Source: Panagrolaimus kolymaensis (Eukaryota > Nematoda > Chromadorea > Rhabditida > Panagrolaimidae). Taken from it: a stretch of 64,000 bases of DNA. Position 1 is the first letter of the stretch. Each line of letters opens with the position of its first letter. Position numbers and translations under genes: made by a program. Under the pieces are notes generated by a model. It was not told where the DNA came from and ran no database searches. It saw only the letters and a list, made by a program, of their open reading frames with translations. Location of the stretch: assembly GCA_028622995.1 (NCBI GenBank), contig JAJQJQ010000032.1, forward strand, positions 620,001-684,000, in the 5' to 3' direction. Shown here piece after piece: positions 55,288 through 64,000 of the stretch.

Positions 55288-58200
55288 TTTTACACTGTTG
55301 AATAAGAAAAATTTGACAAAAATTGACTTCGAAAGTAATGCTTTTATATACCATTTTGACGCTTGAATTCAACAACAACAATAAAAAAACTATCAAACTA
55401 ATAGTGAATTGAATTTTAACAAAAAAGTTGTACAGCAAGCAAGTCCACAAAGAATATAAGTAATTTAAAATGTAAGCATGAAAAAATTGTTTGCGATCTG
55501 CTTGAATTGAAAAAAAAGGAAAAGAAAAAATTGTACTATTTTTTGTTTGTCAGTTTTTATTGTTGATTTTTTTCCCTAACTCCTAAAACATGATTAAAAC
55601 TTTATGGATAAAATTGTATTTTTGGTACATAATAAATTTTAAAATTAATGTTAAAATGCAAATGTTTTTCTAATCTTTCTGATGCGGTCTTTTAATTTTT
55701 TGGGTAATAATTCACGAGACAAACATATTTTTAAAATTTAAACTCATGTTGGTCTTTGAATTTTCAAAATATATTATTGTGTATTGGAAAGCACTTTATT
55801 ACACATTTCATTGTTTGAACTTTAAATGTTTAGTTTAATAAACATTAATATATTGTTTTGTTTAATAGCACTCAGACATAATTATTTTATAATAAATAAT
55901 ATCTCCTTGGTACATCTGTACTAACAACGAATTCATCCACAAACAAAAAAGGTCATATCATCATCATCCCCCACGTGACCAATATTATTTGCTTGTCTGT
56001 TCCATTTTTTTATTTGTCATCACAACAAATAAATGGTTTTAAATATTTTAAATAATTATGTACACATAATACATTTAAAAATATGGTAAAATATAAAGTT
56101 TAAAAAAACTTGTTTTGATTTGCAGTAACTTTGATTGATATTAATCTCCTTTTTTATTAACACACGTAATGTTTTAAAAAGACACAAAGAAAAATTTTAA
56201 AAAAAAATTTAACTTTTTTGTTACAAGATTCTAGGTTTTCACAAACAAGTTAAAGATATTTAAAATAAAAGATTTTAGTTTTAAAAAATGTTTAATTTAT
56301 TTAATTGTTGCGATAATAGTTAATTCTTTTTGTTGTTACTTTTTTACACAAAAGGCAGCTGTTTTCGACGTCAAATTATTTTTACTTTTTATTTTAGTAA
56401 CATTCTGATTTATTAAGCTTTTAATGTAGGCAGTAAAATTATAAATATAAGAAGAGTGTAAAAAAAAAAAATAGATTAAAGAAGTAAATGAACACATGCA
56501 GCGATAAGTGCTCTTAAAAATAGTCTTTCATAAATTTAAATATAATTGGGTTTGTTCTTCGACGCATTTTTTTAATCTATTTTCTGTTAACTTTTCTTTT
56601 TTGGCTAATTCTTTTCTTTTATATGATTTTTTTTATCTTTCCAAAAATATCTCAAAAACGCGTTTGAACATAAAAATTTATGAAGCCATAATAAAACCTG
56701 AATCATTTGTCTCTATTTTTTAGAAAGTTAAACTTTTTAAAAAAGGGTCGGGTTTTCCATTGGCTGAACGTTGTGATTTTTTTGATAAATGGGTAAAAAA
56801 AGCTTGGTAAGTAATAAAAATTTCTTTAGCTCTTTTTTTGTCCTTTTTCAAGATAGACTTTGAATTTTTTTAAAGGTGGTACTTCGAGAGCCTGCTTTTT
56901 TACAAAGCAAAAATGTGAAAAATTGAAAAAAAGAATTTAAATTGTTTTTCAATAAATTCACCTTAGAAACGAAGTAAAAGCCACAAAAAAAGAATGGTAA
57001 AAGAAAAATGGTATCATTTTAGAGTAATAACATTTTCTGGATTAAGAAAAACACATTTTTTTCGTGTCATACTTTCTGCCGAATAAAATTTTTTAAAAAC
57101 GTGTTGTATTAAAATTTTCTGCTGAACAAACAATAAATAATTCATTTATTGTTTTAAAAAAGTCTGAAGCCAAATCGTAACATATTTTTGTTTTGTTTCT
57201 GCTTCACAAAATTAAAATTCATAAAACATTTTGAACCCTTTTGTTACACCCATGTTTTTAATAAAAATACGTCATCAGGGACTGATCGATTTGCATAAAA
57301 TTAATATAAATTATCCGAAATTGAAACAAATTCAATCGCCATCACTCTTTTTTTCATGAGTGGGATTTGATTGGAATATCACCATATTTATTGTCTAGGT
57401 ACTTGATTCCTCCCAAAAAAGAATAAATATAAAAAATTGCTTCGCATCTTTGGATTCAAAATGATTTTCTTTTTTTTTTGCAACATAGCAACCCGGTAAT
57501 ATGTATTTATTTTTTCGTAGCCATCTCTTCGCATTTTTTCATTTGCCATAGATCAACCTCAATTTTTTGGACCATTTACGGATTAATAAAATAATAAGTT
57601 CGTAAATTTTCGTATTCGAAGACATCGGTTACTAAAAAATAATAATTTGACTTTAGTGTAAAACACGCGTTTTTTTTCTATCTTTCTCTGTGTCTTAGAG
57701 ACTCAACAAAAAAAATTATGAACAAACAACGTTTTTGTTTATTAATTTTTTTCTCGTCGTCGTTCATTTTTCTAGCAGCTGTTTCAATACTTTTTTTTAA
57801 ATAAAATAAAAAAAAAAGTGGAATGACTGCTTTACTTTTTTTTTTGTTGGTGTTATTATTGAAAAGTGTGCTTGATGTTTCACTTTTATTTCTCCTTCTA
57901 GGGAAATCCCTCCTCGTAAATTGAAAAACATATAAATATCCGTTGAGAATCTCTCTCTTTAATCTCAAAAATTAATCTCTGTACATACATATTTTTTTTA
58001 TAAATGTCTTTGTGGAAGCAAAATTTATGGAAGCATTTTTTTACTTTTTTTACTAAATGGAATTTAGCTATAATAGTATTCTGATTCTGAGAATTTTTAT
58101 TTTTTTTAGAAACCGATATTAAAATATTTTCCTTTAAGAAAAATCTATGACAAAGTTTTCAATATTATTTTTTCTAAAAAAAATTAAGGAAGATTTTCTT

Positions 58201-59066
58201 TATTTTTTATTTCCTCCAAAAATATTCATTCCGCTTTCAAACAAACAGTAAAGTTTCTACCTCATTTCAAACTTCCTTGTCTCCTCCATTATGAACCTAA
58301 ATTTTAAGTACAATATTTTTTTACAAAAGAAAAACATAATTTATTCAAAGTTTTTTTTGTCTTTTCTTTTGTTTGTTTTTAAAAAAATGGGCAAGAAAAG
58401 GTAGATTTAAGTTTCTATGGAAACACCCAGTTAACATACACATATATTTTTGGGAAATGGAAAAGCCGCCCAAAAAATATCAAAGCACATTTAATTTACC
58501 ACCAAGTCTTTTCTCAAAAAACTCTTTATTTGTTTAAAAAAATAATCAAAAGAGATGTTCAGCAGCGATAAGCCTAAAAATTATTTCATTGAATTTTGTG
58601 TTTTGTTATTTCAGAAAAATCCTTCTTGCTCTGTTTAATTTATTTTTTAAAGTCGAAAGGATTAAACCATTTTTAGAACAATTTTTTTATAGACATTATT
58701 GTTTTCTGCATTTTTGTGTGTTTTATTTAGTCGAAAATGATTTGCAAAAAAATACATGAAATGAAAATGTTTCGTTTTTGTTTGAAAGAGATACTTGACA
58801 TTATTTTCACTTTTATTTTTGCAACAACGCTTTCGCTGATTTTTTAATTTCATAAATGAATTTTTTTTATCTATTTTATTACTTCTTTTCCTGTTAATTT
58901 TTATGATTTCATGTTAGCCTTTTTTATTTGGTTATTCGTGTATTATAAACTGAGGTCCATTTTTATCGAAATCTAATTTTTGTTTGTTACATATTTTTTA
59001 TTTTTGTGTTTTTTTTTTCTTATTAATTTAGTAATAAACACTAAATTTTAGCTCCTAATCAAAAAA
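55288..59066. other. 3.8-kb AT/T-rich gene desert
   Basis: No supported gene. One exon-like block on the plus strand at 56724-56806 has good splice signals and unbiased codons (GFPLAERCDFFDKWVKKA) but no partners (see findings). Long T-tracts and Phe-rich frames dominate elsewhere. Confidence 0.4.
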
Positions 59067-59679
59067 ATGTACTCGAAAATGCCTTTGATCGCTGAAAATC
59101 ACCAACCTTCATCACAATGGAAACAATGTTGTTATAATTATTTTTTATTATTTATTGTTCCAATTTCTTTATTAGCAATTTTTGTAACACCTATTCAACT
59201 TTTTGCAAGATATTTACAAGGTGACATATTCGCTTTATTTGTATTAGTTTATTCCATTGGAATTGGATGGAATCAATTATATTCGCTTATTCAAAGTTAT
59301 AATAATTTAATGAAAAGCTCTAACAATGATTCAGCAATTCAACTTTTTGCTTCAATAACTTATAAAGTAAAAATTTCCTATTTAGCCATAGACTTTTACA
59401 AAACAAAATATTTTTTAGTTAATTTCTCTTGGCCTCGCAATCGCATCTTCCAATTTTGCTTTAGAAATGATTCATAATATTTGTCCATTGAATGCGCCAT
59501 TTAAACCAATTCGAAGTTGCTTTTCCCCTGAATGTTCGTATCTTTATATTACGAGTACAGCATGTTATTATTGGTTTGCAGCGATGCCAATCATTGAATT
59601 AAGTATGAAAATTTTTACTAAAATTGCTATTCATATCGAAATTGATAATGATACTCCTCAGAAAGTTTTAACAATTTAG
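59067..59679 (+). CDS. small multi-span membrane protein of unknown function
   Basis: Two exons, 59067-59366 and 59419-59679, with a 52-nt GT-AG intron in phase 0, giving 186 residues. Four hydrophobic segments are visible: YFLLFIVPISLLAIFVTPIQ, IFALFVLVYSIGIGW, LISLGLAIASSNFALEMI and YLYITSTACYYWFAAMPIIE. A polar N-terminus (MYSKMPLIAENHQPSSQWKQ) and a C-terminus IEIDNDTPQKVLTI flank them. The overall plan resembles nematode tetraspan (tetraspanin- or claudin-like) proteins, but no diagnostic motif is seen. The family is not recognised. Faces the GST zeta gene 3' end across about 145 bp. Confidence 0.7.
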
Positions 59680-59824
59680 GTTTATTTTTAATTTATTATG
59701 TAATTTCTTTTATAATTGTACAAAGGCTTTATTTTATTTATAACTAAAATGAATAAATTATTTATTATTATTTTTTTGTCCGATATAATGTTGCAAAATT
59801 AAAGTTTATATGATTTTTAGAGGT

Positions 59825-60629
59825 TTAGGGCTTCTTTTTGTTTTCAGGTGTATCAGGTTGACGCCAACAATTGGCTTTAATGAATTCAGGAAGTTTACTC
59901 AAAGTTTCATTAATCCTTTGAATCGTTGGATATTTGGCCATATCAATTCCAAACCTATAAAAACAAGAGGCGTTTAACTTTATCATATTTTAATAAATAC
60001 CTTTGAGCATTGCTAACTTGTGGCGGAATAACAATATCTGCTAAAGTTACAGTATCTCCAAATGCATAAATTCCAGATGTTTGTTTTAATTCTTCTTCAA
60101 GGGCATTGAAGCCTCTTTCAATAACCCAAGTCACATATTCATTGGTCTTTTTAGGATCATTTCCGCCCAAATAATTTCGAACTCTCATATTTTGTAATGG
60201 TTGAATATTGCTTGTTATCTACAAATGGCTTTTAGAAAAACTTTTAGAACCAAATAAATTTGTTTACGATGTAAGCTAATGATCTAACAATTAGACGATC
60301 TTCCAAATTTTCAGGAAGTAAACGAGGTTTTTCTGGGAATTTTTCTTCTAAAAATTCAATTATTGCCATACTATCAGTATAAACATTTTCTTCAAATATC
60401 AAGCATGGAACCAAACCGTGAGGGTTTAATTTGAGATATTCTTCTTTGTTTTGTTCACCTTCAAAAAGATTCACTGATCGATATTCATAATCAATGCCTT
60501 TCCATGCCAAAGCTGCCAAATTATGTTTTTGTAATTACGATATAATAATAAGGTTGAAAAAGGCATACCTATTCGAGTTCTCCATGAACATGAACTTCTC
60601 CAATTATTATAAAGTATTGGTTTGGACAT
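59825..60629 (-). CDS. GSTZ1: maleylacetoacetate isomerase / glutathione S-transferase zeta
   Basis: Glutathione-dependent isomerase of tyrosine breakdown (maleylacetoacetate to fumarylacetoacetate); also acts on alpha-haloacids. Four exons: 60629-60569, 60512-60268, 60218-60001, 59954-59825, giving 217 residues, the standard length. The zeta-class active-site motif is SSCSWRTRIALAWKGIDYEY, with the catalytic Ser at about 13. Then HGLVPCLIFEENVYTDSMAI (glutathione-binding fold), and the C-terminal helical domain ITSNIQPLQNMRVRNYLGGN, YAFGDTVTLADIVIPPQVSNAQRFGID and KLPEFIKANCWRQPDTPENK, which is the typical end. C. elegans gst-42 is the presumed orthologue. All key residues are present. Confidence 0.96.
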
Positions 60630-61441
60630 AGAGAGGAAAAAAATAAAAATAAAAATGCTGATAAATGCAAAAATTGGAAAAAATGGGTGGAAATAAATCA
60701 ATAAAACAACAAAGACTAAAAGGAGGGAAAAAATCAAGCGATCGATAATTCCAAAAAAAAATGTTTGTTTTTAATGAAATTCCCAATTCCAAGGCCATCT
60801 TGGGCCATGTAAAATTAAATAGCGATATAAAGATTTAGTTTTTATGTTGCTACAGTAATCCTTTTTTCAACTTTAATTTTGCATTTTCATTAAAACCAAA
60901 CCAAAACGATATGATTATTGTAAAAAATTGCAATGTGTGTTAACTATTGTTGTTTTTATGAATATCATTGAAGCTGCCCTTGAAGTAATAACTTCAAATA
61001 AATGTTATAAAAAAAAGACACGAAAAAAAGCAACACATTTTTTCCCGCTCTCTTTTTTCTTTTCTTTTTTTTTCAAAAATCCCTGACAGACAAACTTCCA
61101 AGCAAGCACAACATTTTTTTGTTTTTCGGGGTCGCAGCAACCGAAAGTGGAAAGAAAAAAAAGAAAGAGAGGCAAGAGAAAAAATGATGGACGGACAAAC
61201 TGAATGCAATTTCGAATTTCGCACTTTTTCCTTCTTCTTTTTTTTGTTCTCCTCTCACTTAGTTCTTTCGTTTTTCGTTGTTCCATCGAAATCGATTTAT
61301 TTCTTTTTCGTGCGAAAAAAAAGAGATACGCAATTTTCGTTTTTTTCTTCCTCCAACTTTTTATAATTTCAAACTAACTTTTTAAGCTTTCATTATTTTT
61401 GATTTTATAATTAATATTTATTATTATCAAGTTAAATAAAA
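60630..61441. other. divergent promoter region, GST zeta / BED finger gene
   Basis: About 810 bp with T-rich and A-rich tracts. Overlapping Phe/Lys-rich frames around 61.0-61.35 kb on both strands are artefacts of these tracts. Confidence 0.45.
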
Positions 61442-63797
61442 ATGTCATCATGGTGGGATTATTATGATAAATATCCAAATACCACAATTGCTGCATGTCG
61501 ACATTGTACATATACAAAAGATTTGGGACCATCGCGATCAACTGGATGTTTGGCAAATCATTTAAAGAATCATCATCCGGAACAATATCATCGAAAAATG
61601 ACCCTCGGTGAAGCAATGAAACGACAAACGGCTGTAAAAATGGAATTTGCGAGGAAACGGCATTCAGAAACAGATGATCCTTTAGAATTGATATCTTCGC
61701 CACCCATAAAGGTTATTAAACCCTTGCCAAAATTCATTAGCAATTGTTCACCAAGAATAATACCAACGATTCGAATCCTTCATCCCGTTACAAGTAAGTA
61801 CACGTTTACTTTGAATAGTTTTCAATTAGACCATTCTCACGCTTTTAATCCAAAACATCAAGAGAAAGTTGTGGGATAATCTACAATATGAATTAAGTCG
61901 AATCTTTTAATTAGATTCCTATTATCTTTCCTCTTTAGAGCCAAAGATAGTTTTATGTCTTTTTCACTTTCATCCATAATTCTAAATCTTTAGTTCACTT
62001 TTAATATTTCTCTTTGCGTCTTTTTATTCTTTACTACAGACTACTTTCACTAAAGTTTAATTCAAAAAATAACCTTGATCTCAAGTTTAGAAAAACCTTT
62101 TTTAAAGGATTTTACGCTTGAGTTAAATAAAATGTTCGAAAAATTGAGGAAAAACAATCGTGGGTATAAAATAAAAATCAATTTCTTGTATTTTTTACCA
62201 CTTCCATGTTTTTTTTTAAAAGGTTTAGAAATAAGTTAGTGAAAATATGTTATACTTTTGTTGAGCAGATTGATTTCAAAAAATTTCATTAAAACACTTT
62301 GGCGCACATATTCTTCACCGGCAGCTTTATTTTTTTCTTCTTATTCATTTTTTTTATAAACGCGCAAAGCCATTTGCTTTCATAAAATAATTTTGTAAAT
62401 GAAACAAACTTTATGGGATTTAAATATTTTTTGAGAATTGGGCATTATTTGAGGATGTCCCAAAAGTGCTTAAAATGTAAGTTATTTCGAAGATAAACTA
62501 GGATCGTCGTAAGCTTTCTAACTCCAATAAATTACACCTCAAAATGTGAAAAGTCCAAGGCGTAAATCCCAAGTTTGGGCAAATAATAGTATTGAAGTTT
62601 TTTAGCTACTGAAATCGGATATCAATATTAATTTAAATCCATGCTTCTAGATTTTTTGTTTTCTAATTCATCTTTTCGAACATTTTAAAGTGCATTTTTT
62701 ACAAAGATGTTTTGTTTTAAATTTGAGAAAAGTTTTGGAAAAAATGGGCGTGTTAAAAAGTTTTTTTTGCAAACAATCTTTTAAAATGATTTTTAATCGG
62801 CTGTTGATGATCACAAATTGCTTGTTTTTATAAACCCGGTCCAAAAATAGTGAGTCTAATAGACATGCTTTAAAAAATAATTTTGGTTTGAGTAAAATAG
62901 CTAGCTTTTGTTTATATCACCATTATAAACCTTTTTTGACAAAGAAAAAAGAAGAGACCAACAAAAAATGAAGGAGATAACACACTTTTGCAATGGCTTT
63001 TTCGCCTTCTTCGTCTTTTTTCTAAAAAAAAAGGTTCTTTTCGGAGCGTGCATAACTAACAACAGCAACTTTCTGCTAGCGTTGTTGTTGTTTTTTTCTT
63101 CATTCGCTAGCTTGCTTTTTTTCGTATTGATCCTTCCTGACTTTCTTCTTCTTGCTTCCTTTCCATTTTATTCCATTTCTTTTCAATTTTTTAAAATTCG
63201 CTTTTTCTTTTGGTGGCGTAAAATTTTCTTTATTTGCTCTTTTTTATAAAGCTTTTGTTTACTCTTAAAAAAACAGCATAATTATGCGCAAAATAACTAA
63301 ATTTAATTAGCAAAAATCTTCTCACTTTTGAACGTTGACATGGTGTTCGTTTTTAAAATTTAACTTTCACACTTTTATAGACAAACTTTGGAATAGTTTT
63401 TTGATTTTTTGAAAAAGTTTTATTTTTAATAACCTTCAGTTTAAAAAACATATGTTTTTCAAAAAGTATTTCTCTTAAAATTCTCTAATCCATTGTTAAA
63501 ATTTTTTTCAATCTTTGTTCATATTTTTTGATTCTCCTACCTTTGTTCTTGCTTGCATTTTGTTTTTTGCAAGGCGTAAACAATTAACCATCCACCTTTC
63601 TATTCACCAACTCTTCTTCCTCCGTTGTTTTTGTTTAATTCAAAACAGCAAAAGGTGAACGTTGTTTCAACCCTTTTCTTTCCATTAACTAAAAATAATG
63701 ATTTGACAAATTTTTTATATATAATTTAAATATTTTAGTTCCAGAAGAATCAGTACCTCCATCTTCATCTGATACATACATCGATCCAATGAGTCAG
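61442..63797 (+). CDS. BED-type zinc-finger protein, 5' part (gene continues past the window)
   Basis: Exons 61442-61793 and 63739-63797, joined by a large intron of 1945 bp. The frame continues to a donor at 63798, so the gene runs off the right edge. Residues 2-50 form a BED finger: WWDYYDKYPNTTIAACRHC supplies the aromatic pair and first C-x-x-C, and GCLANHLKNHHPEQYH supplies the L-x-x-H-L...H-x end. A basic region (KMEFARKRHSETDD) and a Pro/Ile-rich linker follow, then PPSSSDTYIDPMSQ. Likely a DNA-binding regulator. BED fingers also occur in domesticated hAT transposases, but no transposase catalytic part is visible in this window. If intron 1 is retained the frame ends at 61879. Confidence 0.85.
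61794..63738 (+). other. large first intron of the BED finger gene
   Basis: 1945 bp from a GTAAGT donor to a TATTTTAG acceptor, T-rich, far longer than other introns here. No nested gene found. The frame at 62968-63249 is a Phe-rich T-tract artefact. Confidence 0.6.
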
Positions 63798-64000
63798 GTA
63801 TAGTAATTTTTTTCTATAATAAAAGAATAGTTAGTTTTCTGGGATTTCTGCAATGTCAAACAAAAAACCATTTACTTCCAAATTTGCCTCCACTAATGGA
63901 AACTTTTATCTGTGTATGAATCAATCAGTAAACAACTTTTAAAGACCTATTTCGCTCACTTTAAAACCTCTCTCGCCCAGTTTTTCATACGTCACCAATA

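Noticed and set aside
61005..61366. Overlapping frames on both strands between GST zeta and the BED gene
   Set aside because: Low-complexity Phe/Lys-rich frames from homopolymer tracts.

Overview
The window is nuclear DNA from an AT-rich nematode. Genes are split by short GT-AG introns, usually about 45-60 nt, that end in TTTTAG or TTTCAG. The protein set is a nematode one: a nematode-only Srg/Srv-type chemoreceptor, CTD small phosphatase, perilipin, U2AF35, GCLC and a zeta-class GST. The species cannot be fixed from sequence alone. A clade IV or V free-living or parasitic nematode is an inference.

Layout. 0.8-5.8 kb: TRMT61A (tRNA m1A58 methylase) and VPS25 (ESCRT-II) on the minus strand, then RPS6 on the plus strand. 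5.8-15.9 kb: a T-rich desert with no supported gene. 15.9-21.5 kb: SCP-like CTD phosphatase (+), mitochondrial ribosomal protein S18A (-), perilipin-like protein (+) and a 66-residue orphan (+). 22.4-26.5 kb: gamma-adaptin of AP-1 (-), lacking its ear, and a 100-residue orphan (+). 27.55-32.36 kb: a 4.8-kb inserted element (below). 32.5-37.3 kb: an unknown type I membrane protein (+) and glutamate-cysteine ligase (+). 37.5-45.8 kb, all minus: a cytochrome P450, a cytosolic 5'-nucleotidase III and two tandem U2AF35 genes. 46.3-50.2 kb: a CSRNP/AXUD1-type nuclear protein (+) and a chemoreceptor (-). 50.7-55.3 kb: the C-terminal part of a KATNIP (KIAA0556) homologue (-) with a U3 snoRNA gene antisense in one intron, a tRNA-Gly-like gene, and a small secreted collagen-like protein (-) that uses a GC-AG intron. 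55.3-59.0 kb: a second T-rich desert. 59.0-64.0 kb: a small multi-span membrane protein (+), maleylacetoacetate isomerase/GST zeta (-) and the 5' end of a BED zinc-finger gene (+) that runs off the window.

The most unusual object is the 4794-bp insertion at 27556-32349. It is flanked by a perfect 8-bp direct repeat (CTTTTGAT). Its ends are about 170-185-bp inverted repeats built from many tandem TTTTGCGGC-type units, like a foldback transposon. Inside are a broken stretch of a multimodular type I polyketide synthase (AT tail-KR-ACP-KS-start of AT) and, at the left end on the other strand, a spliced-looking fragment of another gene. A 119-bp palindromic hAT-like MITE, with its own near-perfect 8-bp target duplication, has later jumped into the KS domain. 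I see no transposase in it, so I read it as a non-autonomous element that has captured host or foreign gene fragments. It landed about 150 bp upstream of the membrane-protein gene.

Working links: GCLC, P450 and GST zeta belong to detoxification or glutathione use but are separate transcription units. TRMT61A, RPS6, U3 snoRNA, the tRNA and MRPS18A belong to translation. All exon boundaries were read by eye from reading frame and splice signals, with frame checked across each junction.
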